A stretch of 17,313 nt of DNA from Pavlovales sp. CCMP2436 (taxonomy: Eukaryota > Haptophyta > Pavlovophyceae > Pavlovales), in assembly GCA_026770615.1 (NCBI GenBank), contig MU631573.1, positions 122,213-139,525 on the forward strand, given 5' to 3'. The notes under the pieces were generated by a model, which worked only from the letters and a program-made list of their open reading frames with translations, was not told where the DNA came from and ran no database searches. Both the position numbers and the translations under genes were made by a program. Below are positions 1-8,383 of this stretch, piece by piece (within the stretch, counting starts at the first letter, position 1; each line of letters opens with the position of its first letter).

Positions 1-39
1 ATTAGCAAAAGGAATAACAATAAATCTAATCAAACGTAC

Positions 40-1042
40 GTAGTTCATTTCGGGAGGCTCGTCTGCGGCGGCTGCGCGCTCAAAGCAATCATCCAGCAAC
101 TCCACCACCTAGGGGCGCGGGATGGGGGGGGGTGTCTGAGCGTTTGCCACTCATCACGCACACACACACACACACACACAAGTGGCTCAGCAGTGAGCAA
201 CACACATACACACACAAACACACAAAGTTAAAAGTATGAAATAAATCAAAAAGCATACGTTTGCAAACGAATCCCGGAAGATGCCGGAGAGGGTGGCGAG
301 TACGTCCACGCGTGGCCTACCCAGCTGCTCGAGAGGAATTAGCTCGTACCTACATACAGAGATACACCCAATATAGAGGAAGAATAAGAGGTTAGAATTC
401 GCGTTACATCTCACCTCACCTGCTCTGTCCGATAGAGATCCGGACTAATATTTTTAGGCTCTGCGCACGTCCAGCTGCTCGAGATGAATTAGCTCGTACC
501 TATTTTATTTTATTTAACTTTATTTCAAGAACAAAAAACAGAGATACACCCAATATAGATGAAGGATTGATGTAAGAAATTGTGGTGCGAGTACGAATGT
601 GTAACATTTCGTGACAGCAGACTAATTCGAAATCCGGACTGGGCCGAATCCGGAGCAACTGCCAAACAAAGGCAGTTGCGAACATGCCTGGGGTCTAGCC
701 TAACTAGGATTAGCGAATCAGTGCACCATCTAGTCCGAAGACGTTTTTTTTTCTTCTAAAATAATGAATCTGAGTGCCGACAACAGAAATTAGCTCTGCT
801 CACCTCACCACCCGGCCGGTTCCCTCTTTCACTGGCTGAGCGCCAACGAGAGCGAGCGCAATTGCGATGCTCTCTCCGCGCGTCTGGTAATGTATACATC
901 AATATACGTACAATAATGTTGGCTATATTAATGTTGGTATGATTATACCTCTTTTCTTTATAATAGATACCTTGATCGCATCGAGTCCCCACATGGCCAC
1001 TGCAACCGTTTCTGGGTAGGCCCCGTCATTCAAGGCTTGGTG
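40..1042 (-). CDS. chlH: Magnesium-chelatase subunit H, partial (four exons; both ends missing)
   Basis: The large porphyrin-binding subunit of Mg-chelatase inserts Mg2+ into protoporphyrin IX in the plastid; this would be a nuclear gene. Four exons join in frame on the minus strand: 1042-971 (24 aa, with YPETVAVAMWGLDAIK), 883-804 (TRGESIAIALALVG and EGTGRVVR), 349-259 (YELIPLEQLGRPRVDV and SGIFRDSFAN) and 108-40 (VVELLDDCFERAAAADEPPE, then MNY). Junctions are aag|gtatct...ccag, ag|gtgagc...tgtag (phase 2), aac|gtatgc...cctag, and a final donor gtacgt at 39, so the gene runs off the left edge. The blocks are typical of the ChlH/CobN family and the GIFRDSFAN-VV form favours ChlH. About 850 N-terminal residues expected for the family are missing: no further exon was found to the right on this strand. 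I see no internal stop or frameshift. CobN is the alternative, less likely in a eukaryote. Confidence 0.85.
109..258 (-). other. ChlH intron with (CA)n microsatellite
   Basis: A 150-base intron between two ChlH exons. It carries a pure (CA)n tract at about 159-180, further CA-rich sequence to about 226, and a short G run at 125-132. Donor gtatgc and acceptor cctag are both canonical. Confidence 0.7.
471..567 (-). repeat. Duplicate of a ChlH exon acceptor edge inside the preceding intron
   Basis: This stretch repeats 321-383, which spans the acceptor of the YELIPLEQLG exon. About 30 exon bases match with one change, and about 25 intron bases beyond also match. At the junction the copy carries about 36 extra AT-rich bases, giving an alternative acceptor (...aaatag before gtacgag). 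The copy diverges after cagctgg, so splicing to it would leave the ChlH frame. The copy at 349-259 is therefore the real exon. Confidence 0.85.
584..719 (+). repeat. Interspersed repeat B, copy 1 (with hairpin)
   Basis: About 135 bp matching 1472-1611 at roughly 90%, starting gcgagtac-aatgtgtaac and ending tagcctaactaggatt. It holds a perfect 9-bp stem with a 7-base loop at 655-679 (gcaactgcc/ggcagttgc). It lies in the 803-350 ChlH intron, and the second copy lies in an NDOR1 intron. It is non-coding and MITE-like in size, but I see no clear terminal inverted repeats or target duplication. Confidence 0.8.
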
Positions 1043-1214
1043 CTGCGTAATTCGAAATATTAAATAAGAAATAAGATAAGAAATATTGCTTGCCGCTTCA
1101 GGCTAATATAAAAAGCGGTGCATTTAGATGCAATGTAAACACATCAAGTCTGTTTATCTTTTTTTCTCCGCGGACCGTCTGAACAAGATGTAAAAAGAAA
1201 GGGCCAATGCGCAG
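1043..1214. other. AT-rich gap between two 5'-truncated genes
   Basis: About 170 bases between the rightmost ChlH exon (minus) and the leftmost NDOR1 exon (plus). Both exons begin at splice acceptors (attacgcag on minus, aatgcgcag on plus), so this is intron sequence for both genes or a rearrangement junction. No conserved coding sequence was found on either strand. Confidence 0.5.
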
Positions 1215-2825
1215 GCCTCAGGGGTGCTGGCGCGTGTCCCGGTGGCATTCTCGCGCGACAGCAGACCGGGTGAGGCGAAGACTTATGTGCAGGTGACTCC
1301 TTCTTTTTTCTTTTTTCTTTTTACAGTAATAATAGTTCTTTTAACGCCTCCCCACTTGCAGCCCCTAGTCTGGGGCGATGAATATGGTGCCCGTACTCCG
1401 ATGGCTGAGGAGAGGCAAGCATCTGAAGCGTTTGCCGACATTTGAGCTACTCTTTCTATTATATTGATTTGGGGCGAGTACAAATGTGTAACAACTCGTG
1501 ACAGCAGACTAATTCGAATCCGGACTGGGCCGAATCCGGGGCAACTGCCAAACAAAGGCAGTTGCAAACTATTGAGATCCCTGGAGTCTAGCCTAACTAG
1601 GATTCGCGAATAGTATGGGGGGGGGGGCTGTGGCATCTACTACGACTGGGGGAGATGGAGACTTATGTGCAGGTGAATCCACTCTTGCTAATAACATGAA
1701 TTTTTGTCGGTGGTGGGCCTTCAGCGCATGGGCGCAGCTGGAGGTGCCTGTGGGCACAGTGGGTTTATTCCTCGGAGTGACGTCGTTCTGAACCGACGTC
1801 GAAAAGAGGTCGAACGAGCGGAATAAAGTACAAATTATTTAATGTATTGGGAGGGGGGGGGGGAGCCTGTGGCATCTACTACGACTTCGTCACCAACTTC
1901 ACCACTACCACCCCTGCTGCCAGAACTAATGTCTGATGTCGACCAAGTCTGTGAGTGAGCACCACATTTTGAACCATGCTGAGCCGCTAATCATATTGCG
2001 TCGGAGCGCTAAGATCAGCTTGATGCGTTGTCACACCGCCAGCCAGAACCCCCTTTCATTAATATATTATATTAATGTATGGGGACTCCAGATTTTTGTT
2101 ATTTTGTTGGATGTCTAGATGTCTGAGCATTCGAGATGGTCTGAGCTCCCTTTTCTTTCTTTTATTTTTCTGAGAATGATGATCTGTTCTCAAGATAGAA
2201 ACAGAATGAAAAAAAAAACGTGAAGCAAAAAAACGTGAAACAAAGCGGCCAATCAAGATGATCGTGGCTGCGACATGAGCACACCGCCCCCGTGCGCCGC
2301 AGCTGTCAGAGTACATTAGTACAGCGCTGTACTAATGTACTCTCTCGACACCCAAGATAGCAAAACTCTGAGTTTTTTGTTTTTTTTTGTTTTTGTTTCT
2401 CTACCTATCAGACTGTACTATCGCGACCCGAAATGGCGAAGCTCATCCGGGAGCTAGTCGTCGAGCGCGAAGGCCATGTCTACGTCGCCGGCAGCGCGGG
2501 CTCGATGCCGCGCGAAGTGCGAGAGGCCATTCGGGAGGCGATAAAAATGTAATGCAGCATTTGAATGAAATTAAAATTCTTCCCGTTCCACGCTCTGAAT
2601 GGAATGTCAAAAGCGTGGATTCGATTTTTTTTTTTTCTCGTTTGCTCTTTTGTCTTCTGCGTCTCAATTCTGCACGCTCCGCGCTCGCCGTCACAAGATA
2701 CTTATCAATATTTATTGCCAATGATCAGGCCATCTGGAGGGGATGGGATGGACGACGACGAGGCGGAGGAGGTGATGCGCGCGCTCGAGGCGGCTGGCCG
2801 GTATCAGGTGGAGGTCTGGGGATGA
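1215..2825 (+). CDS. NADPH-dependent diflavin oxidoreductase C-terminus (NDOR1/ATR3/Tah18 type), three exons, 5' partial
   Basis: This family passes electrons from NADPH through FAD and FMN to the Dre2/anamorsin Fe-S assembly factor in the cytosol. Exons are 1215-1292, 2412-2548 and 2729-2825 (stop TGA 2823-2825). Exon 1 reads AFSRD...KTYVQ, the usual end of the NADP-binding segment. Exon 2 begins TVLSRPEMAKLIRELVVERE and continues HVYVAGSAGSMPREV. Exon 3 ends EEVMRALEAAGRYQVEVWG. The AGS-SMP block and the GRYQVEVW C-terminus fit NDOR1/ATR3 better than cytochrome P450 reductase. Junctions are cag|gtgact...atcag (phase 0) and at|gtaatg...gatcag|g (phase 2), and both keep frame. The first exon could instead begin at 1222, using the cctcag acceptor. 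The FMN, FAD and most of the NADP domain (about 500 residues) are not found upstream: the gene is 5'-truncated or split. Confidence 0.82.
1472..1611 (+). repeat. Interspersed repeat B, copy 2
   Basis: Matches 584-719. The hairpin gcaactgcc/ggcagttgc is perfectly kept at 1541-1565. It is followed directly by a poly-G run. Confidence 0.8.
1624..1676 (+). repeat. Duplicate of the NDOR1 exon donor edge
   Basis: Positions 1650-1676 repeat the end of exon 1215-1292 and its donor: agacttatgtgcag|gtga is identical, with few differences around it. It is preceded by tgtggcatctactacgact, which also begins repeat D at 1868. If used as a donor it would offer a second gtgaat site 384 bases downstream of the first. 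Confidence 0.8.
1727..1830 (+). repeat. Interspersed repeat E, copy 1
   Basis: Shares atgggcgcagctggag, the cggagtgacgt block, the aaccgacg block and gagcggaataaa with 3184-3270 and 14996-15077. Non-coding. Confidence 0.7.
1868..1990 (+). repeat. Interspersed repeat D, copy 1
   Basis: Shares ctacgacttcgtcaccaact, a gtcgaccaagtctg block and accatgctgagccgcta with 14884-14982 (+). Its first half also matches 15362-15448 (-). The start can be read as the peptide YYDFVTNFT followed shortly by TGA. Confidence 0.75.
2259..2307 (+). repeat. Exact 49-bp inverted copy of the sulfotransferase gene 3' end
   Basis: Identical over 49 bases to the reverse complement of 3432-3480. That segment covers the last codons (L-I-V-A-A-T-stop) and following bases of the 4706-3461 gene, including a possible terminal splice acceptor (cgccgcag). 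Identity stops sharply at both ends. Confidence 0.9.
2308..2343. repeat. Perfect 36-bp palindrome
   Basis: The half-site agagtacattagtacagc is followed with no spacer by its exact reverse complement. It abuts the 49-bp copy at 2307. The transcript could form an 18-bp hairpin close to the acceptor at 2411. Confidence 0.92.
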
Positions 2826-2831
2826 GATGTG

Positions 2832-2925
2832 TAAATATCTAAAAATACGTCCGTCCCCTGACAGGTCTCCACTGGACCCTAGCCTCGGATCGAGGGACCT
2901 TTGTAAAAGCGCGAGGGACGAAATC
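2832..2925 (+). repeat. Interspersed repeat F, copy 1
   Basis: Starts aaatatctaaaaat and carries the family core acgtccgtcccctg-caggt, then ctcggatc-agggacc. It begins seven bases after the NDOR1 stop, so it probably forms the 3' UTR. Relatives lie at 9690-9850 (-), 13838-13871 (-), 15533-15690, 15837-15945 and 16497-16530. Confidence 0.8.
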
Positions 2926-2995
2926 GGGCGTCTGAGCATTTCTGCCCGTCTGCGTAATGGGACGCCCTTCAACTGCCTATCGCCTTAGTTGGCGG

Positions 2996-3106
2996 TGCAA
3001 GGTGATACTAAAGCTCAACAGAGTGACGCTCAGACGCTGACACCCGGGGCCTCCTGGACGCAGAGACTGCGCTCCCGGCGGTAGAAGCGACATCATGACA
3101 TCACAT
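2996..3106 (+). repeat. Interspersed repeat C, copy 1
   Basis: About 110 bp matching 14166-14273 at roughly 80%: shared caaggtga, gctcaacagagtgacg, gacacccggggcc, cctggacgcag and ggtagaag. The second copy lies directly behind the cyclophilin stop codon. Confidence 0.8.
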
Positions 3107-3183
3107 AACTGCTTTTGGGTGACTGGTGTGCGCGGCGGTGCCGATATTTGTCAGTGAATAAATCAGTGGTGGCCCTTGAGCTG

Positions 3184-3270
3184 AATGGGCGCAGCTGGAG
3201 GAGGTACCTGCTGGCACGGCGAATTTTACTCTTCGGAGTGAGTGACGTATTTATAAACCGACGACGATGG
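3184..3270 (+). repeat. Interspersed repeat E, copy 2
   Basis: Matches 1727-1830 and 14996-15077 (atgggcgcagctggagg, tcggagtga, aaccgacgacgatg). Positions 3271-3460 beyond it hold no gene I can support. A strong minus-strand donor-like site (gatgtgg|gtgagt) lies near 3381, without a convincing exon. Confidence 0.65.
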
Positions 3271-3460
3271 GGGGCCTTTGCACGCATTGTGTGCGCCCGT
3301 GTATTGGGCCTTGGTGGGGGCTGCTGCTCTGCTATCGCCTCGACATCTGCTTCCTCCTGCGACCCCGAGGCTATACTCACCCACATCATAGAGTATGCCC
3401 GTCACGTAGCGAGTAGGCCTGCTGTTGCGGCGACAGCTGCGGCGCACGGGGGCGGTGTGC

Positions 3461-4706
3461 TCATGTCGCAGCCACGATCAGGCGAGGCAGCGCAGCACTA
3501 CTCACAGCAAGTGACCATCCGTGCCGAGCGCGCTCCGCCTCGTAGAGCTCACACGCGGCGGAATAGACAGCCTCGTCGGCCAGGTCCACCGCCATGCCGG
3601 TCGTGTTGTAGCTCGTGGCGCGCTTCGCCGTGACATCGGTCGGCCGCTGGTTGGCAAAGGCCTTGGAGAAGTCAACAAGGGCTGCCGTGAAGTCCTTAGC
3701 CTCGTGGTCAGGCTTTGTGATTGCGTACCAGAGACAGACGGACGCGCTCCAGCGCTCGGCCAGGCCTGCAAAGGCAAAGTCGTGTCGCGCGCGCTGCGCA
3801 GCCTCACGGATCTGCACCGGCCTGAGCGCGCGTTTGTCCACGCATGCAAAGCCAAGGATCATTTTGACTTGGCAGCCGGCCATACCTCGCGCGTGCGAGA
3901 ACTGCGCCATACTCATCTGGCCGCCAAATTGGGGCAGCCGGGCGAGCATCGCCACCTTGCGCGGCTCGAGCTTGTCCCATTCCCAGTCTCCATTGCAGCA
4001 GCCGCGGCCGTGCGCGTTAAGATAGGCATACTGCGAGGCAAGGCGCTGCTTTGGCTCGCGAAAGATCGCCACCAGCCCGCCGCACGACTCGCCGTGAAGA
4101 ACGTTGTTCACGTGGTTCCCGCGCTGGTGGCGTGAGATCAGTACCCTCGGGCACAAGTAAGACTCCGAATGCTTCTGGCGCAATCGGGCACGGGATGGGT
4201 ACGGCGGCGCATCTGTTAGACGGCTGGCGCCGAGTGCACACACGTACGGCGCTCTGAGCGCAGGCAGCTGGCCTCACCTGCCCGATCCGGCGGTGCTCGA
4301 TGCCACTACCAGCGAGCTGGCTCAACCCCGGGGCTCGCCACCAAGGGGAGGGCTTCGCGCGCTGGTGTCCCGGCACCGCAAGATATTCGGAAGCCGTCAA
4401 GCAGATCGCCTGCCTGATGCAGACGCTCGTGTTGCTGGGAGCCAGACGCGCTCCCGGTTTGGGCGGGATGCGGAAGCAGAGCGCGGCGAAGAGAGCAAAC
4501 TGGAAGCTTGTACCGGCCTTGGGGAAGTGAATCCAGAGGTAGTGCACGCGGACACGGCCCGCGCCCGCTTCGTTCGGATTGGCGAGTGCCGGTGCCGATA
4601 GATGGCCACCTGCACCGCCCGCGTCGTCACGGCTCGGCTGGGTGAGTGCCGGCGCCGAGAGGAGGCAGCACGCGAGCAGCACGGCGAGGCACTGTTGTGT
4701 GGGCAT
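3461..4706 (-). CDS. Sulfotransferase-like protein with signal peptide, two exons (380 aa)
   Basis: Sulfotransferases move sulfate from PAPS to a sugar or other acceptor, usually in the Golgi lumen. Exon 1 is 4706-4278 (143 aa) and exon 2 is 4174-3461 (237 aa, stop TGA). The 103-bp intron (gggcag|gtgagg...gcgccag, phase 0) joins two reading frames. The start at 4706 is chosen because MPT-CLA-L-ACCL also opens the paralogue at 12780; an ATG ten codons earlier is possible. Residues 1-22 form a hydrophobic signal sequence, then a Gly/Ala/Pro-rich linker. HFPKAGTSFQF (about 60-70) fits the 5'-phosphosulfate loop. VAIFREPKQRLASQYAYL, with R182 and S190, fits the 3'-phosphate site. The C-terminus ends in a helix with LYEAERARHGW. 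A gtgagt at 3505 just before the end could start a further 69-bp intron giving a different tail. The acceptor substrate is unknown. Confidence 0.82.
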
Positions 4707-4804
4707 CCTCGGCAGATGCAGATGTGTGGTCCTCATTTGTGTGGAGGTGTTTCTGGACGAATAAGAGTTATTTGGAGCGCGAGCGAATGAGTGAATTCAA
4801 ATAT

Positions 4805-4936
4805 CCTGGTGAACCTATGAAACTACGTTTTCTCTGGTACGCAGCTCGCACCCGGTTATTTGTCGGCGCTCCTGGTGAACCTATGAAAACTTCGTTTTCT
4901 CTGGTACTCAGCTCGCACCCGGTTATTTGTCGGCGC
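4805..4936. repeat. Two tandem copies of a 66-bp unit
   Basis: Copies 4805-4870 and 4871-4936 begin cctggtgaacctatgaaa and end cccggttatttgtcggcgc, with only a few differences. They lie upstream of the sulfotransferase start. The period is a multiple of three and both are open on the minus strand, but no protein family is evident. Confidence 0.88.
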
Positions 4937-5000
4937 ACGGCGCCGCGGCGGGTACAAATAATGTAAACTGTATATAAATGCATGGCTCAATAGATAGATA

Positions 5001-5088
5001 AAAAACTAAACCAGTTTGGAAACACTCAGTTCATAAATAGCCATCGGTAAAAACTCAAACTAGTTTCGAAACACTCAGTTCAAAAATA
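5001..5088. repeat. Two tandem copies of a 48-bp unit
   Basis: Copies start at 5001 and 5049. They share aaaaact-aaac-agttt and gaaacactcagttca, then diverge slightly. They lie just before the Helitron-type frame. Confidence 0.8.
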
Positions 5089-7282
5089 AACTGCTCCACA
5101 AACCGAACACGCCCAACCCGCCGAATCCACGCCGAACCCGCCTCCGAACCCGCCTCCGCTGTCCTCCTCACACATGCGGCACGAGCCGCCGCCCGAGCCG
5201 CCGCTCGAGCCGCCGCACGCGCCGGACGCGCCGCACGAGCCACCGCCCGTCGTGCACGAGACGCCGCATGAGCCACCGGACGTCCTCCACGAACAGCGCG
5301 AGCACGAGCCGCCGCCCGAGCCGCACGCGCCGCACGCGCCGCCCGAGCCGCCGCACGCGCCGCACGCGCCGCACAAGTTGCACGAGCCGCACGAGCCGCC
5401 GCCTGTCATACAAGAGCCGCACGAGCCGCCGCACGAGCCGCCGCACGAGCCGCCGCACGCGCCGCCCGAGCCGCCCGAGCCGCACGTCGTGATGGGACAG
5501 CGGTTTGAGCCGAGGAGAGACGCGCAAGCGTCCAAGGCGGCAGAGAAGCGCGCGCGCGCGGAGGACGCGCAGGCCCAGCTGGCGGCAGAGAAGCGCGTGC
5601 GCGCGGAGGAGAGGGCGGCGAGGGCGGACGAGGTGAGGAAGAAGGAGAACGACGCCGCGGCGGAGGCGCGCGCAGGCAAGCGGCCAGCCCAGCGCAAGGC
5701 GAAGGCGGAGGGGCGCACAGGCTAGCGGCCAGCGAAAAACATAGCCGCGGCACTGGAGCACGCAGGCAAGCGCCCAGCGGAGGCGGAGGGGCGCGCAGGC
5801 AAGCGGCCAGCCTAGCGCAAGGCGGAGGCGACGGCGCGCGCGCCCTTGCGCGAGGCGGAGGCGGCGGCGCGCGCGCCCTTGCGGCCAGCCGAGCGCGCGC
5901 GAGAGTTGGTGGTGATTAGACAGTTGCGGGCGCTGCGCAAGTGCAACAAGAGCGCCGCCGCGGTGCTCGACTGGCACTACTCAACCGGCACTTCCGCTTT
6001 GCTCGGCGTCGCGATGCGTCTCAGCGAGCTCAGCGAGGACGACGCGGGCTTCGCCGAGCTGGTCAAGCGGGCCGAGGAGGTGAGTGCCGACTCCATGCAC
6101 GTGAGCGAGGCGGAGCAGCTCGCGTGCGTTGCTGCCTTCGCAAAGGCAAACAACTCGGACCGTCCCATCTACGTTTGCGGCGCGTGCGGCCTGCGCGACC
6201 CGGAGGCGGAATACGTACCGAGCGACCCGCTGGACGCGCTCCCGGAGGGGCACTGGCTGCGGATCATCGCGGATGCGCTCGCTGCGCTCGACCGGCTCCC
6301 TGCGATCGCACCGCTCATGCACGTCGAGAGAGGCACGCCCGAGCCCGTGCAGGTGCGCTACCGCGATTTGATCCACATGTTTGAGCACAACGGCAGAACC
6401 TACCACATCATCCCGGAGACGGTGCCCATGGGGCCGCCGCCGCAGGACGAAGGCACACCCGGTGCGTGTCACGTGCAGCTCTGTGCCCACTGCCGCAAGC
6501 TCCTCCGCGCTGAGGCTCCTTCGGCGCCGATTCAGCCCGCCGACCGCTAAAGCGAGCTGTAGAACACCCACGCGCCCCCCAGCTCCATCGCGGCTGGCAC
6601 GGATTACGGGCAGCTGCGCACGCTCGCACGCCTCGGCATCGTGACGCGCCCGTCGACGCTCGAAAAACTCTGTCTCGCAACGGCGCGCGTGCACTTAGTG
6701 GTCGTCAAGATCATATCCTACGGCGACTAGACGACGCGCCGGCGGCTTCACGGCCACGTGGCGGTCTTCTCGCACAGGTGCGTCGACCTGCCCGTGCACG
6801 CCGACTTTGGCGCTGAGGCGATCCGCTCGGCGTTGGACGGTGTGCGCGTGCTATTCATCTGGCCCAATGGCAACCGCACCAAGCTCGAGCAGTCGGCGCT
6901 CCTCGTGGAAGGCCTACGACTCGACCCGATCGTCCTATTCAACTTCCTGGTGCTTCGGCACGCGCTGCACGGGGGCCCCGTGCCGCTCACCCTCGACGCC
7001 GTGCAGGAGCTGATCAGCGCCAACAGCGTGAAGGCGCACATCCAGGCCAACGCGCGCTTGAGCCGTCGGACCTCTCCGGCGTGCGCATGCGCGCCGCTTC
7101 GGAGTCCACGCGCGCGGAAGCTGACGCAGCCGACGCAGCCCTCGCCGCAGAGGGCGAGGCCAACGTGCTGCCGCCAATCTGAACACCTCTGCGGCCGCCG
7201 CCGAGCGCGGAGCGCGGAGCGCGGGCAGGCGACAGAACATGAAAAAACAGAAAAAGGACGACGGCAATCAATCTTAGAGTAG
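5089..7282 (+). pseudogene. Helitron-type Rep/helicase N-terminal region, broken by five in-frame stops
   Basis: Helitrons are rolling-circle DNA transposons encoding a Rep nuclease-helicase. One frame runs from 5089 (first ATG 5174) to about 7060. It encodes a Pro/His/Glu-rich tract (5174-5490), a charged coiled-coil region with EGRAGKRPA-type repeats (5510-5900), a Cys pair region with CGACGLRDPEAEY and GHWLRI, YHIIPETVP, LCAHCRKLL, then SIAAGTDYGQL, PSTLEKLCLA, RRRLHGHVAVFSH, WPNGNRTKLEQSALLVEGLR and FNFLVLRHALHGGPVP. This matches the N-terminal part (DUF6570-like) of algal Helitron proteins as I recall them. Stops occur at 5723 (TAG), 5813 (TAG), 6548 (TAA), 6560 (TAG) and 6728 (TAG). Internal repeats show 5723 replacing AAG and 5813 replacing CAG. 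Near 7060 the likely frame shifts by one base. The Rep catalytic HUH and PIF1 helicase parts are absent, so this is a truncated, decayed copy. Confidence 0.72.
5174..5490 (+). repeat. Low-complexity Pro/His/Glu repeat
   Basis: Imperfect tandem repeats of six to nine bases (ccgcacgag, ccgcccgag, gcgccgcac) encode EPPHEPP and HAPHAPP runs. All six frames are largely open here, so open frames alone are no evidence of a gene on the other strand. Confidence 0.85.
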
Positions 7283-7296
7283 TAAACATATTATGT

Positions 7297-7510
7297 AACT
7301 CGAAAGTAATAGCTTAATGGTAGACTCATCTTGCGCTACAGCAGTTATAAACTCTCTCTTTTTGTTTAAAGATATAATTTGAATAAGTTTTTCGAGTAGG
7401 CCTCTCGTCGTCGTCGGTTCATAACGACGTGATAGGACGTAACTCGAAAGTAATTGCTTAATAGTAAACTAGTTAATCTTGCGCTATAACAGTTATATAT
7501 ATATTAAGTA
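7297..7510 (+). repeat. Repeat G, two tandem copies of about 144-bp period
   Basis: Copies start at about 7297 and 7440. They share taactcgaaagtaat, gcttaat, atcttgcgctata and cagttata. The part at 7340-7396 (taaagatataatttgaataa) recurs at 9158-9211, so copies of G bracket the repeat mosaic between them. Confidence 0.75.
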
Positions 7511-7559
7511 GGGGGTTCAGGCTGGCGGTATGTTTCAAGCTCAAGTCAGGCTGATCTAA

Positions 7560-8066
7560 GCGCTCTGACGCAGGCTCCTACGCGCTACGCCAAAGTGGGG
7601 AGCTGGTAGAAATGGTGGATGATGAGGAAGCCAAAAGCAAAGCGCTGGCGTCGCTGCGCAACGCGGAGCCGCCCGACAGTGCGCGAGCAAGCGAGTCCAT
7701 TGGTGATCGCACCGGTGACATATCGCTGGGAAGCGATGGGGTCTTGAATGTCGAGAACTCGTTTGCGCGTGCAGGGCGCGTACCGCAGCGCTGGGGCGCG
7801 GTGGAAGGACTGGTTGAAGAGGGAGCCAAAGGAGTTGGAGAGGAAGCCGAAATGGTCGAACTGTCGTCCGGCAACGCGAGGCCGCCCGGCAGTGCACGAA
7901 CGAACGAATTCATTGGTGGCGTGTCGCTAGGAAGCAACGGGGTTTTAAATGCCGTGAACTCGTTCGCGCGTGCGGAGCGTGGGCTGCTGCGCGTGGGCGC
8001 GTTGCAAGGACTGGTTGAAGAATGAGCCGAAGGAGCCGAGACGTCGAGCGCGAGCGAGTCCACTTG
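7560..8066 (-). repeat. Direct repeats of about 200 bp, open in frames of both strands
   Basis: Units carry gaactcgtt-gcgcgtgc at about 7757, 7957 and 8095. On the minus strand they read RANEF--FKTPSLPSD, MNSFVRALPGG and SSTSPS-AP. On the plus strand an open frame runs 7612-8025 with ISLGSDGVLN and NSFARAGR repeated. I cannot tell which strand, if either, is translated. No known domain was recognised. Confidence 0.55.
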
Positions 8067-8276
8067 ATGGCGGGGTTGGGTTTGGAATGCCATGAACTCG
8101 TTCGCGCGCGCATGGCGCGAGCAACCGCGCGGAGCGTCCGACAACGCGAAGAGGCCGAATACCTTGTCCTGGGCACGAGCTTTCCTGAGATACTCGGCCT
8201 CGAGGGGCTTTGCCCGGCGCGCGACGCCGGGGGGGAGGGCAGCATTATTGTCATATATATATAACTGTTGTATATA

Positions 8277-8323
<47 letters not shown>

Positions 8324-8326
8324 CAG

Positions 8327-8383
<57 letters not shown>

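Larger units (their letters stand above)
1293..2411 (+). other. NDOR1 intron of 1119 bp packed with repeats
   Basis: Bounded by donor gtgact and acceptor ctacctatcag. It contains repeat B copy 2, a duplicated exon-donor edge, repeats E and D, two poly-G runs, a 49-bp copy of the sulfotransferase gene end and a 36-bp perfect palindrome. Apart from these it shows no coding signal. Confidence 0.75.

Noticed and set aside
3381..3447. A minus-strand exon reading TRYVTGILYDV with a gtgagt donor
   Set aside because: No partner exon in phase and no recognised family; it may belong to an alternative end of the sulfotransferase transcript in another frame.
3521..4135. Plus-strand frames of 136-204 codons opposite the first sulfotransferase
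   Set aside because: No motifs; they overlap exon 2 of a gene with clear conserved motifs on the other strand.
4805..5088. CRISPR-like array from short tandem repeats
   Set aside because: Only two contiguous copies of each unit and no unique spacers; the window is eukaryotic.
5080..5977. Long minus-strand frames with CGSC-type and Arg/Leu-rich repeats opposite the Pro-rich tract
   Set aside because: They are complements of the GC-rich low-complexity plus-strand sequence; the plus frame alone continues into a recognisable protein.
8262..8380. A tyrosine-isoleucine repeat protein frame through the TA tract
   Set aside because: It is a direct translation of the (TA)n microsatellite.
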